Positions 17,519 through 25,924 are shown, numbered from the stretch's first letter. The stretch: DNA of 64,000 nucleotides from Thalassospira lohafexi (GCF_002844275.1 NZ_NXGX01000003.1:124001-188000), one strand, 5' to 3'. A program made the numbers and translations. Notes: generated by a model not told the origin, from the letters alone.

Positions 17519-18151
17519 ATGCTGATCCCGATTGAAACACTGGCCATCTTCATCCCCACCGCCCTGGCGCTTAACATGACGCCGGGCAATGACATGCTGT
17601 TTTGTCTGGGACAGGGGATTAAATCCGGCCCGGTTGCCGGAAATGCCGCAAGTCTCGGGATTGCCACCGGTGCGATGATCCATACACTTTTGGCCGGACT
17701 GGGACTGGCCGCACTGGTTGCGGCCCATCCGGTTGCGCTTGAAGTTTTGCGCTGGCTTGGCATTGCATATCTGGTGTGGCTGGCGATCAATGCCTTCCGA
17801 TCCGGTGATCAAAATCTGGCACCAGCCAAAACCACACAATCATCCGCCTTTCGCGCATGGCGCGACGGGATTGTGGTTAATCTGCTCAACCCGAAGATCA
17901 TCGTGTTTGTGCTGGCCTTCATCCCGCAATTTGTCGATGCGTCGCGGGGGTCGGTGTTAGTACAGTTTTTGATTTTCGGCCTGATTCTCAATATCGGTGG
18001 GACGATCATTAATTGTCTGGTGGGTGGATTTGCCGGGAAACTTGGTGTGACATTATCGCGATCAAAACGGGTGGCGCGCGGCTTTCAGATTTTTACCGGA
18101 TGCGTGTTTCTCGGCCTTGCGGCCAAGCTGGCGTTTGATCGGCGCGGGTGA
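17519..18151 (+). CDS. LysE/RhtB-family amino acid exporter
   Basis: A 210-residue polytopic inner-membrane protein with about six spans. ALNMTPGNDMLFCLGQGIKSG near the N-terminus is the family signature, and VVNLLNPKIIVFVLAFIPQFVD the second conserved block. ATG 17519 is preferred over 17510 because ACAGGA then sits at a suitable distance. The exported substrate (amino acid or homoserine-type compound) cannot be deduced. No LysG-type regulator is adjacent; the following LysR gene is convergent and probably serves tctCBA instead. Confidence 0.88.
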   Translation: MLIPIETLAIFIPTALALNMTPGNDMLFCLGQGIKSGPVAGNAASLGIATGAMIHTLLAGLGLAALVAAHPVALEVLRWLGIAYLVWLAINAFRSGDQNLAPAKTTQSSAFRAWRDGIVVNLLNPKIIVFVLAFIPQFVDASRGSVLVQFLIFGLILNIGGTIINCLVGGFAGKLGVTLSRSKRVARGFQIFTGCVFLGLAAKLAFDRRG

Positions 18152-18220
18152 ATAATCATCCGCATTATTCATTTTAGATGAATAATAGCCTTCAGCCCAC
18201 ATCGGGCTGTAAACTATTCG

Positions 18221-19126
18221 TTACACCACACATCCGCTTTCACGCAGATGGGGTAATTCTGCCCGCAAGAATCCAAGGAAGCTTTTCTCGACCGCGCTCA
18301 GTTCACGTGATGCGGTGAACAATGCCACGTCCCAGTCAATGACCGGCGTTAAGGTGCGCGCAACCACCTTGGTCTCATCGACCAGCAAGGCGGCAAACGG
18401 ATCAATCACCGCAATCCCGACATTGCGTTCGACAAGGCGCGAAATGGTGCGAATGGTCCGGGCCTCGACCGCGATTTTGCGCGGCCAGCCAGCAATCTGG
18501 AAAATATAGTCGATTTTGGTGCGCAAGGGTGATCCGATCGACAGTTCGACAAAGCGTTCACCGCGCAGAAGGTCGATATCAATCGTTTCAAACCCGGCCA
18601 GCCGATGCCCCACCGGCATCAAACAGACCGCACGTGACTGTGCGAGCGGGGTGACCACCATATTGGGGTCCTGCAGATCAAGGGTAATGCCGATCCCCAG
18701 ATCACATTGCCGGGTTGTGACCATTTCAAGCATGCCTTCAAGCCCGGTGTCGGTGATGCTGATCGAGACATTGGGGTGGGCCAGTTTGAATTTTGCCACC
18801 ACATCAAGAAGATAGGTATCGACATAAATCGGCTGTGCGGCGATGCGGATGGAGCCCAGCTGATCATTGGCAATCGCGCGTGCCTGCGTTTCAATTTCAT
18901 GAAGTGAGTTCAGCGACCGCAAGACAGTTACATGAAACTGATGGGCCTCATTGGTCGGCACCAGTTGATTGCGTTTGCGGTTGAACAAGGAAAATCCGAC
19001 AGACTTTTCAAAGCTGTTGAGCAAACGGCTGACCATTGGCTGGCTGATGTTCATTGCCTGTGCTGCCTTGGTGACCGACCCATGGGTCATAAAGGCATTG
19101 AAGCTTTCCAACTCGCGCAGGTTCAT
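18221..19126 (-). CDS. LysR-family transcriptional regulator of the tct operon
   Basis: A 301-residue LysR-type activator. The N-terminal helix-turn-helix reads HGSVTKAAQAMNISQPMVSR, followed by the linker helix and a substrate-binding domain (about 90-295). It is divergent from tctC-tctB-tctA-argE with 149 bases between start codons, and a symmetrical site (19145-19167) lies in that spacer. It therefore most likely controls the adjacent transporter operon, with the imported or deacylated compound as inducer. Confidence 0.92.
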   Translation of the reverse strand: MNLRELESFNAFMTHGSVTKAAQAMNISQPMVSRLLNSFEKSVGFSLFNRKRNQLVPTNEAHQFHVTVLRSLNSLHEIETQARAIANDQLGSIRIAAQPIYVDTYLLDVVAKFKLAHPNVSISITDTGLEGMLEMVTTRQCDLGIGITLDLQDPNMVVTPLAQSRAVCLMPVGHRLAGFETIDIDLLRGERFVELSIGSPLRTKIDYIFQIAGWPRKIAVEARTIRTISRLVERNVGIAVIDPFAALLVDETKVVARTLTPVIDWDVALFTASRELSAVEKSFLGFLRAELPHLRESGCVV

Positions 19127-19144
19127 GTGACGGCCTCATTTTTT

Positions 19145-19167
19145 CAGTATGTAAATTAGTTATACTG
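19145..19167. promoter_or_regulatory. Candidate LysR operator
   Basis: CAGTAT (19145-19150) and ATACTG (19162-19167) form a perfect inverted repeat with an 11-base AT-rich centre in the lysR-tctC spacer, the size and symmetry typical of LysR boxes. Confidence 0.5.
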
Positions 19168-19275
19168 GAATTAATTTTTTGCGCCAACAGTTATGGATTG
19201 TCTATGGATGGTGCATACAAAAAGAAAAGATCGAGCTCCGGCAATACTGCCACCACCACCCAGGGAGACATGAAA

Positions 19276-20265
19276 ATGTTTCAAAAGCTCAAAAAAGCAG
19301 CCGGCGTAGCCGCCGCCATCCTTGCGACAACCACCATGATTTCGACCGCCCAGGCAGATGCCTATCCGCAAAAAGCCATTACCCTTGTTGTGCCTTATGG
19401 TGCCGGTGGTGCGTCAGATCTGGCAGGTCGTGCACTTGCCGAGACCGCACGTCATTACACCGATGAACAGCCGATTGTGGTTGTCAACAAGACCGGCAAT
19501 GGCGGCATGAACGGTGCCCGTTTCGTGACCGAACAGAAACCCGATGGTTACACCCTTTTGCTGTCACGCGTTGGCATGGCGCTGTATCCGGCAGTCTACG
19601 AAGACAGCCCGGTCGCATGGGACGATTACACCTTCCTGGGTATTCTCGAATCGACCCCGATGATCCTGGCAGTGAATGCCAATTCCGACGTCCAGACCGT
19701 TGATGATCTGATTGCCAAGATCAAAGACAGCGACGGCGCAACCACCTATGCCGCATCCGGCCCCACCGCGATTGATGGCTTCTCGGTTCAGGCACTTCTG
19801 TCTGATCTTGATCTTGACCCGCTGACCGCATCCACCCTCGTGCCATACAAAGGCGGCTCTGCGTTGGCCGCAGCCCTTCTTGGCGGTCACGTTGACTTCC
19901 TCGCAATTGCCGCTGGCTCCCTGATGCCCCACATCGAAGCCGGTAAAATGCGTCCGCTGATGGTCTATTCGCCAAAACGTATGGCAGCCCTGCCGGACGT
20001 CCCGACAGCCAAAGAACTCGGCTATGCGCAAGCTGGTCAGGTTGGCGGCTGGAGCGGTCTGTATGCGCCTAAAGGTCTTCCGGAAGATGTTGTAGCAAAA
20101 TGGACCGAAGTCCTTGGCAATGTTGCAACCGACGAACAGTGGCTCGACCTTGCAGCGAAACGTGGCTCGACCTCGGTCATCGGTGATGACGATCCGTCGG
20201 CTTACGTCAAAAGCCAGTTCGAACTTTATAACGGCATGGCCAAAAAGTTCGGCTACATCCAGTAA
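19276..20265 (+). CDS. tctC: Tripartite tricarboxylate transporter substrate-binding protein (TctC/Bug)
   Basis: A periplasmic solute receptor of the TctC/Bug family, 329 residues with a signal peptide cleaved near AQA-DAYPQK. The mature start YPQKAITLVVPYGAGGASDLAGR is the family signature, with the AGGASD loop that contacts a carboxylate. ATG 19276 has GGGAG at 8 bases, while ATG 19270 is only 2 bases from it, so the later start is chosen. It leads a four-gene operon with tctB, tctA and an ArgE-type deacylase, which suggests the ligand is an N-acylated amino acid or similar compound. Confidence 0.92.
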   Translation: MFQKLKKAAGVAAAILATTTMISTAQADAYPQKAITLVVPYGAGGASDLAGRALAETARHYTDEQPIVVVNKTGNGGMNGARFVTEQKPDGYTLLLSRVGMALYPAVYEDSPVAWDDYTFLGILESTPMILAVNANSDVQTVDDLIAKIKDSDGATTYAASGPTAIDGFSVQALLSDLDLDPLTASTLVPYKGGSALAAALLGGHVDFLAIAAGSLMPHIEAGKMRPLMVYSPKRMAALPDVPTAKELGYAQAGQVGGWSGLYAPKGLPEDVVAKWTEVLGNVATDEQWLDLAAKRGSTSVIGDDDPSAYVKSQFELYNGMAKKFGYIQ

Positions 20266-20317
20266 GGCGTTTTTTTTAACGTCCTGTAATTTTCGACTTT
20301 AAATGCGAGACGGAACC

Positions 20318-20860
20318 ATGAACCAAAATCGCGATTTCTACGCTGGACTGGTCGCGACGGTATTCTTTGCCATCGTCCTGTTCGTTCTGATCCCGATCTA
20401 TGTGAAGGTTCCGTCTTTCATTCCCGGCTTTGCCCCGCCACCTGATATGTGGCCGCGCGTTGTTGGCGTGATTGGCCTTGTCATGGGCATTCTGGCCCTT
20501 GTCCTGGCCTTTCCAAAATCGCGCAAAGCCAGCGGTGAGCAGGTCACAAGCCTTGGTTTCTATGTGAACCGAAACAAGGTTTTCATAACCCGTTTTGCCT
20601 TGTTGCTGGTTCTGTTTGTCGCCTTTGTTTATGGCCTGCCGGTGATCGGTTTTGTGCCGGCAACCGTTCTTTTGCTGGGCATTTTGTTCCTGATGACAGG
20701 TAATTTCGGCAACAAGTTCTGGATGATTGGTCTGACGATCATTTTCCCGGTTTTGCTGTATCTGCTTTTTACCGAAGTCACCCATACGCCCTTCCCCGAA
20801 GGCATGCTGTTTTCTGGCAGTCTTTCTGGCAGCCTTTCTGACCTCGTAACCCTGATCTGA
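20318..20860 (+). CDS. tctB: TctB small membrane subunit of tripartite tricarboxylate transporter
   Basis: A 180-residue protein with four hydrophobic segments, as expected for the small integral subunit. PPPDMWPRVVGVIGLVMGIL is a typical TctB block. ATG 20318 follows GAGACGGA. The C-terminus ends in a short Ser/Gly/Leu repeat encoded by a tandem duplicated stretch near 20813-20838. It sits between tctC and tctA and makes no sense without them. Confidence 0.88.
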   Translation: MNQNRDFYAGLVATVFFAIVLFVLIPIYVKVPSFIPGFAPPPDMWPRVVGVIGLVMGILALVLAFPKSRKASGEQVTSLGFYVNRNKVFITRFALLLVLFVAFVYGLPVIGFVPATVLLLGILFLMTGNFGNKFWMIGLTIIFPVLLYLLFTEVTHTPFPEGMLFSGSLSGSLSDLVTLI

Positions 20861-20877
20861 TCGAAAGCCCCATCGTT

Positions 20878-22377
20878 ATGTGGAATGAATTGCTTTTCGC
20901 CTTCCAGTCTGTGGCAACGTTACCGAACTTTCTGGCGATGTTTGCCGGAATTTGGGGGGGCGTGATTATTGGCGCCATCCCGGGCATGACCGGGACGATG
21001 GCCGTGACACTCGCACTGCCGTTTACGTTTTATCTGCCGCCGGTGACCAGTCTTTTGCTTTTGGTGGCGCTCTATAAAGGGTCAACCTATGGCGGGTCGA
21101 TTTCGGCCATCCTGATCAAGACGCCCGGCACCGCATCCGCCGCCTGTACCGTTCTTGACGGTTACCCGCTGGCCCGTGCGGGCAAAGGTGGCAAGGCGCT
21201 GAACATGGCGCTGATTTCAAGCTGTATCGGCGACTTTATTTCGAACATTTCGCTGTTCTTCCTTGCCATGCCTTTGGCGATGTTTGCGCTGCGCGTTGGT
21301 CCGCCGGAATTCTTTATGCTGATGGCGTTTTCGCTGACCATCGTGGCGAGTATTTCCGGCCGTTCGCTGGTTTTGGGCATCATTGCCGCCTGTCTTGGTC
21401 TGTTGCTGGCAACGGTTGGCGAAGACATCTATGGGTCGTACCGGTTTGCACTTTCCGAAGATATGAAATCAGGCCTTGGCATGGTGCCGGTTCTGATTGG
21501 CCTGTTTGCCCTGCCTGAACTGATCAAAATGATCGTGTTCCGCCCGGAAGACAACAGTCAGGCGATGAAGCTTGGCGATAACCGCCTGACCCTTTCGGAA
21601 TTCCGTGGATCGATCAAATCGATTTGCCGGGGGTCGGTCATTGGCGTGATCCTTGGCGCCATTCCGGGCATTGGCCCGTCAACGGCGGCCTTTTTCTCCT
21701 ATAGCGAAGCGCGCCGGACATCGAAAAACGGTGACAAGTTTGGCGAAGGCGAACTGGAAGGCATCGCCGCATCAGAATCGGCCAATAACGGCGCCTGTGG
21801 TGCGACCATGATCCCGCTTCTGGCCCTTGGTGTGCCGGGCGATGTGATTACGGGCGTGATGCTGGGTGCGTTTATGATCCACGGCCTGACCCCGGGACCG
21901 CTTTTGTTCCAGAACAACCTTGGCGAGGTTTATTCGCTGTTTATCGGCATGCTGTTTAGTTCGCTGTTCCTGTTTATCGCAGGCAAGCTGACGGCAGGTG
22001 CCTTTACCAAGATTTCGCGCATTCCCCAGACCTTGCTGCTGCCCTGCATCCTGATCCTGTGCGTTTATGGCATCTATTCCATCGGCGCCAGCCCGTTTGA
22101 CGTCACGGTTCTGCTGGTGATGGGTATTGTCGGCTTTGCCATGATGTTGCTGAACATCCCGGCCGCCCCGTTCCTGATCGCCTTTATCCTTGGCCCGATG
22201 TTTGAAGACAATATGCGCCGGTCGCTTGCGATTTCGCGCGGTGATCTTGGTGTCTTCTTCCAGTCCTGGATTTCATGGGGCTTCTTCATCCTGACCATTC
22301 TGTTTGTCACTTTGACCATTCGTCGTGAATGGAAGAAATGGCGTGACCGTCGCGCATCGGCGCAGTCGGCTTCCTGA
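20878..22377 (+). CDS. tctA: TctA large membrane subunit of tripartite tricarboxylate transporter
   Basis: A 499-residue polytopic permease with about 11-12 spans. GAIPGMTGTMAVTLALPFTF and, in the second half, GVILGAIPGIGPSTAAFFSY are the duplicated TctA signatures; KTPGTASAACTVLDGYPLAR is also diagnostic. Start ATG lies 17 bases after tctB. It is the ion-coupled channel that accepts substrate from TctC. The gene order C-B-A-argE is compact, with 22 bases before the deacylase gene. Confidence 0.93.
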   Translation: MWNELLFAFQSVATLPNFLAMFAGIWGGVIIGAIPGMTGTMAVTLALPFTFYLPPVTSLLLLVALYKGSTYGGSISAILIKTPGTASAACTVLDGYPLARAGKGGKALNMALISSCIGDFISNISLFFLAMPLAMFALRVGPPEFFMLMAFSLTIVASISGRSLVLGIIAACLGLLLATVGEDIYGSYRFALSEDMKSGLGMVPVLIGLFALPELIKMIVFRPEDNSQAMKLGDNRLTLSEFRGSIKSICRGSVIGVILGAIPGIGPSTAAFFSYSEARRTSKNGDKFGEGELEGIAASESANNGACGATMIPLLALGVPGDVITGVMLGAFMIHGLTPGPLLFQNNLGEVYSLFIGMLFSSLFLFIAGKLTAGAFTKISRIPQTLLLPCILILCVYGIYSIGASPFDVTVLLVMGIVGFAMMLLNIPAAPFLIAFILGPMFEDNMRRSLAISRGDLGVFFQSWISWGFFILTILFVTLTIRREWKKWRDRRASAQSAS

Positions 22378-22399
22378 TCCGAGAAACGAGAAACATAAA

Positions 22400-23578
22400 A
22401 TGAGCAAACCCAATATGTCCCGCCTCCATCATGCCATTGATCTGCTTGGCAAGCTGGTCGCGTTTGACACCACGAGCAAAAACTCGAATCTCGGTCTGAT
22501 CCATTTTGTTCGCGACTATCTGGCACAATATGGCATCGAAAGTACCCTGTTTCATGACGAAACCGGTGAAAAGGCCAACCTGCTTGCCACCATCGGACCC
22601 AAAGGCGTTCCGGGCATTGCCCTTTCGGGGCATACCGATGTCGTGCCCGCGTTGGAAAACAGCTGGATCAGCCCGGCGTTTGAACTGACCGAACGTGACG
22701 GCAAGCTGTTTGGTCGCGGATCGGCCGACATGAAGGGCTTTTCGGCCTGTGCGCTGGCGATGATCCCTGAACTGGTCAAACGCGATCTTGCGATCCCGAT
22801 CCATCTTTGCCTGTCCTATGACGAAGAAGTCGGCTGTATCGGGGTTGGATCAATGGTCGATCATTTGGCCGCTATGGAGACCCCGCCGCGTATTGCCGTG
22901 ATTGGTGAGCCGACCGACATGAAGGTCATCAACGGTCAAAAGGGCAAATATTCCATGCGCGTGACCGTGACGGGAACAGCCGGGCACAGCTCGTTTGCGC
23001 CCAACCATGTCAATGCCATCGAATATGCCAGCCGCGCGATCAACATGATCGCTGACAAGGCCCGTGATTTCGAAGAAAACGGTCCGTTTGACGATGATTT
23101 CACCGTCCCGCACAGCACCATGCTGACCACGACAATTGGCGGCGGCACAGCCACCAATGTGACGCCCGATCATTGCGAATTCACCTTTGAAATTCGCCAT
23201 CTGCCCGAACATGACGCCGAAGCGGTGATTGCCGACATCCAGCAAGCCATCATGGAAACGCTGGACGTCGAAATGAAGACCAAGGAACCGGAAACCGGAT
23301 TTGCATGGGAAAAGATCTTTTCCTATCCGGGGATGGGCGATTGCACCGATGCACCGGGCTTTGAGCTGGTCAGCAACATCATCCCCGAAATTTCGGGCAA
23401 GGTGTCTTATGGCTCCGAAGGCGGGGTGTTTGAAAAGCAGGGCAACATCCCGTCGATCATTTGCGGTCCGGGCAGCATCAAGCAGGCCCATAAACCCAAT
23501 GAATTTATCGAAATTTCGCAAATCGAGGAATGTCTGGACTTCCTCGAAGCGCTCACCGATCAGGCCGTTGCGGCCTGA
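22400..23578 (+). CDS. argE: M20-family deacylase, acetylornithine deacetylase (ArgE) type
   Basis: A 392-residue cytosolic zinc hydrolase. SGHTDVVPA, GRGSADMKGF and YDEEVGC are the metal- and catalysis-bearing motifs (His-x-Asp, bridging Asp, catalytic Glu-Glu). The dimerisation lid begins near VTGTAGHSSFAP. Sequence style is ArgE/DapE-like. Its place at the end of the tct operon, away from argD/argF/argG, argues that it deacylates the imported compound rather than serving biosynthesis, although the ArgE name is kept for family. Terminator at 23737-23771. Confidence 0.85.
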   Translation: MSKPNMSRLHHAIDLLGKLVAFDTTSKNSNLGLIHFVRDYLAQYGIESTLFHDETGEKANLLATIGPKGVPGIALSGHTDVVPALENSWISPAFELTERDGKLFGRGSADMKGFSACALAMIPELVKRDLAIPIHLCLSYDEEVGCIGVGSMVDHLAAMETPPRIAVIGEPTDMKVINGQKGKYSMRVTVTGTAGHSSFAPNHVNAIEYASRAINMIADKARDFEENGPFDDDFTVPHSTMLTTTIGGGTATNVTPDHCEFTFEIRHLPEHDAEAVIADIQQAIMETLDVEMKTKEPETGFAWEKIFSYPGMGDCTDAPGFELVSNIIPEISGKVSYGSEGGVFEKQGNIPSIICGPGSIKQAHKPNEFIEISQIEECLDFLEALTDQAVAA

Positions 23579-23590
23579 TATCCTCGCCAT

Positions 23591-23614
23591 GGGACAGGGT
23601 CATATCCCTGTCCC
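23591..23614. repeat. Perfect hairpin after argE
   Basis: A 9-bp perfect stem (23591-23599 with 23606-23614) lies 13 bases past the argE stop, without a T run; possibly an mRNA-stabilising end or half of a two-part terminator. Confidence 0.5.
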
Positions 23615-23736
23615 AATCGGGTGCGGTGCATCAGGGGTGATCCACCCTCTTCCCTGAGTTAATGCGCCCCCCGACAGGTGAGAACTCCCTGGCTGCATCG
23701 CCCCCCAAGTTGGTGCAGCCAAAGCAAACCAAACTT

Positions 23737-23771
23737 AGACCGGTTCGTGAAAACGATGCCGGTCTTTTTTT
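23737..23771 (+). terminator. Terminator of the tctCBA-argE operon
   Basis: A 7-bp stem (23737-23743 with 23759-23765) contains an inner TCGT-GAAA-ACGA hairpin and is followed by six T. Confidence 0.75.
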
Positions 23772-23774
23772 GTG

Positions 23775-23816
23775 CTTTTAGCGGAGAGAAGAAAAAATAA
23801 ACCTGTCCCCTTTTTT
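23775..23816. repeat. Island-border repeat, copy A
   Basis: The first ~31 bases (CTTTTAGCGG then GAAAAAATAAACCTG with short variable link) recur with two mismatches at 25725-25755. Each copy runs into a CCCCTTTTT half of the palindrome found across the island. The two copies bound the AT-rich segment. Confidence 0.75.
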
Positions 23817-23855
23817 GCGTACAAGAAAAAGAATCAAAAAAATTTCGATGTGCAG

Positions 23856-24218
23856 CTATGTGTATTTTTCTGGATTCCGATGGTGCAAGAACAACTCTAG
23901 ATAAACACGCATATTTAAAATGCACATAAACATAAGTGGAAAATATATTTGAAAATCTGTTCCCGCCAATATCAACAAAATTAAAGTAAAAACAGTACAA
24001 GGAAGAGAAACCTTCCAATTAAATGAATTTAATTTTTTTGATAAAAATAACGGATTGGCGTTTACAAAAAACAATCGGTCAAATCTCATCATTAATGCTA
24101 CTGTTATAATAAATAAATGAATTAAAATATTTTGACTGAAATCAAAAAAAGACCCATATACTATATAAGAAAAACTCAATAACAGACCAAAGATATTCAT
24201 TAATTTCTGAGGCATCAT
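23856..24218 (-). CDS. Hypothetical small membrane protein in AT-rich island
   Basis: A 120-residue protein with four hydrophobic segments (about 6-26, 30-45, 67-85 and 90-110 of the product). Start ATG 24218 has GGAG seven bases upstream. It is AT-rich and Asn/Lys/Phe-rich, unlike flanking genes. No family is recognised. It is flanked by palindromes on both sides (24241-24260 and the half-site 23801-23816), like the other two island genes. Confidence 0.6.
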   Translation of the reverse strand: MMPQKLMNIFGLLLSFSYIVYGSFFDFSQNILIHLFIITVALMMRFDRLFFVNANPLFLSKKLNSFNWKVSLPCTVFTLILLILAGTDFQIYFPLMFMCILNMRVYLELFLHHRNPEKYT

Positions 24219-24240
24219 ATTTCTTCTCCTCACATCAGGA

Positions 24241-24260
24241 AAAAGGGACAGTCCCCTTTT
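24241..24260. repeat. GGGACAGTCCC palindrome, copy 1
   Basis: AAAAGGG-ACAGTC-CCCTTTT, arms 24241-24247 and 24254-24260. It is followed by ATTTTCTTTT, also seen next to the copy at 25695-25715. Confidence 0.75.
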
Positions 24261-24310
24261 ACAATTTTCTTTTGCCGCATATACAACTTAAACCACATAG
24301 AAATTTCTCT

Positions 24311-24655
24311 TTAATCAATTTGAAGTTTTAGACGATTAAAGATCAGGCGAACAATTACTGAAGATAAAATTTGAACAAAAATTGCTAACAGCAAGAATTT
24401 AAAAGTGTACCAAGAAATCATAAACCCAAAAACTGCAAACACCAGAACCACAAGAACCACGTCTATTGCCGCAATACTCATTAAGCTTTCCGTAAATACC
24501 TTAAATAAAATCAAGTAGTATAACAAAGATACTACAAAAAAAATCATCCCAAAAAACACACCAAGCCAAAAATTCCCAACTCCAATGTAAAAGTACAAAA
24601 AAATCAATGAAGTCAACGGAACTGACTTTATGATATGGAAAAAATAAGCTCTCAT
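24311..24655 (-). CDS. Hypothetical small membrane protein in AT-rich island
   Basis: A 114-residue, extremely hydrophobic protein with three to four membrane segments and few charged residues apart from the C-terminal RLIFNRLKLQID tail. The start is well supported by GAGGGAAAT directly before ATG. Composition is AT-rich as for its island neighbours. No family is recognised. It lies between palindromes at 24241-24260 and 24715-24736 and so looks like a one-gene module. Confidence 0.6.
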   Translation of the reverse strand: MRAYFFHIIKSVPLTSLIFLYFYIGVGNFWLGVFFGMIFFVVSLLYYLILFKVFTESLMSIAAIDVVLVVLVFAVFGFMISWYTFKFLLLAIFVQILSSVIVRLIFNRLKLQID

Positions 24656-24714
24656 ATTTCCCTCAAACTCTCATCCCGATACCGCAACATCGGCCCGAGT
24701 ACATACTCCAGTCA

Positions 24715-24736
24715 AAAAGGGGACAGTGCCCCTTTT
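24715..24736. repeat. GGGGACAGTGCCCC palindrome, copy 2
   Basis: AAAAGGGG-ACAGTG-CCCCTTTT, arms 24715-24722 and 24729-24736, perfect 8-bp stem. Confidence 0.8.
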
Positions 24737-24750
24737 GATATCGCAGGAAA

Positions 24751-24903
24751 GCGCCCGGTTACTGCTTTTCATTGCCCGAGCTGTAACCAGCGGTGAAATC
24801 GCGCCAGCTGTCATCTTCGCCCATTTTTTTTCGACCGGGCCAAGGCAGCCTTGCCAAGGGAGCGGACCGGCAGGGTTTGGTGCGCATGGAGCATGAAATC
24901 ACG
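24751..24903 (-). pseudogene. Duplicated, frameshifted 3' fragment of the class A PBP gene
   Basis: This 153-base stretch matches 25917-26068, the last ~48 codons and stop of the PBP gene, at close to 90% identity by eye; the first ~80 bases are nearly identical and the rest more diverged. One extra T in a poly-T run (near 24823-24830) shifts the frame. It has no start of its own and cannot encode a PBP. It sits inside the AT-rich island, about 1 kb from the intact gene end, in the same orientation. Confidence 0.9.
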
Positions 24904-25008
24904 AAAGGAAAAGGGTACAACCCCTCTTTTCTGGGATATAAAATAATCTAAATATGGCTTGAGGTGGAGTGCTAAAGCAATAAACAGGTCCGATTTTCAA
25001 TCAATTTA

Positions 25009-25668
25009 TTAACGATTATCATCTCGTTGCGTATCAGAAAGGGAGTTCAAAAAATAAAATGCTTTGTTAATATTTTCAAAAATAACTTCATTTCCAGATT
25101 TGTATCTGGATAAATCTTCTATCGTTTTTTCATAGAAATCGTAATTAATTGAATTTCTTTTCACGACATCTTCAATATGCCAACACACATCTAATTCTTT
25201 ACAGTAAGCGATACCTATATATCCAATTCCAAAATCTTTCTTCATTACTGAATTGATGTACATACGGAGCAGAAGAAACTGACTTTGACTATCGCCGTCA
25301 TATGCTCCCGAATGATGCGAAAATTTGAAAAACCCAATATGAAGATCCAAATAAGTATTACTATCCTCACGATCTACAATAAATAATTCTGAATTCATTC
25401 CATTATAAGAAAACCTAAACTTACATACTTCGGCGCCGCATTCAGAATATGTTAATTCTGCCATATTGCCGTTATTTTCTTTTTTAAAATTGAAGACGTA
25501 ATAAATACCACGAAACTTATTACTGATCGAAAAATCACTGGGCGTAAAAACAGGGATTCTTCCATCCGACCATTTTGCGAAACTTGTTTGCGTTCCTCCG
25601 CCTATGATCAACACAGACAAAAGAATAGCGGTTAGAAACCTTCTGATTCTAAAAGAAGTTAGCTTCAT
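25009..25668 (-). CDS. Hypothetical secreted protein in AT-rich island
   Basis: From ATG 25668 (GGAGGGG six bases upstream) the product is 219 residues with a clear signal peptide (basic start, hydrophobic LTAILLSVLIIGGG, cleavage near SFA-KW). The mature protein is acidic-neutral and rich in Asn, Tyr, Phe and Ser, with six cysteines in the mature part, including CGAEVC and YCKELDVC pairs suited to disulfides. No family is recognised. Codon composition is AT-rich, unlike the flanking PBP genes, suggesting transfer. It lies 15 bases or so inside a degenerate palindrome at 25695-25715. Confidence 0.65.
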   Translation of the reverse strand: MKLTSFRIRRFLTAILLSVLIIGGGTQTSFAKWSDGRIPVFTPSDFSISNKFRGIYYVFNFKKENNGNMAELTYSECGAEVCKFRFSYNGMNSELFIVDREDSNTYLDLHIGFFKFSHHSGAYDGDSQSQFLLLRMYINSVMKKDFGIGYIGIAYCKELDVCWHIEDVVKRNSINYDFYEKTIEDLSRYKSGNEVIFENINKAFYFLNSLSDTQRDDNR

Positions 25669-25694
25669 TATCCGCCCCTCCAAATCTCATCACG

Positions 25695-25715
25695 AAAAGG
25701 GGACAGTCACCTTTT
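25695..25715. repeat. GGGGACAGTCACC degenerate palindrome, copy 3
   Basis: Related to the copies at 24241 and 24715 but with one arm altered. A still weaker relative lies at 24909-24925. Confidence 0.6.
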
Positions 25716-25724
25716 CCTCATTTT

Positions 25725-25767
25725 CTTTTAGCGGAAAGAGGAAAAAATAAACCTGCCTCCCCTTTTT
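25725..25767. repeat. Island-border repeat, copy B
   Basis: Matches copy A at 23775-23816 with two mismatches over the first 31 bases and ends in a CCCCTTTTT half-palindrome. Confidence 0.75.
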
Positions 25768-25924
25768 GGTCCGGTCCGAATCTATAACCCGTTGAAATCG
25801 AGATATATTCCCGCCTTCGCGGCAATGCCGGGCGGGTTAGATATGAGGCCGCTCACAGACAGCCCCAAGAAGACCGCCTGTGAGTCGATATCGGCGATAA
25901 AGGTGCAAAAACTTTTGCGCCCGA

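Noticed and set aside
23775-25767. Integron cassette array or CRISPR-like array
   Set aside because: The palindromes are too few and variable to be CRISPR repeats, lack regular spacers, and do not show attC-type paired boxes. No integrase or cas gene is present.
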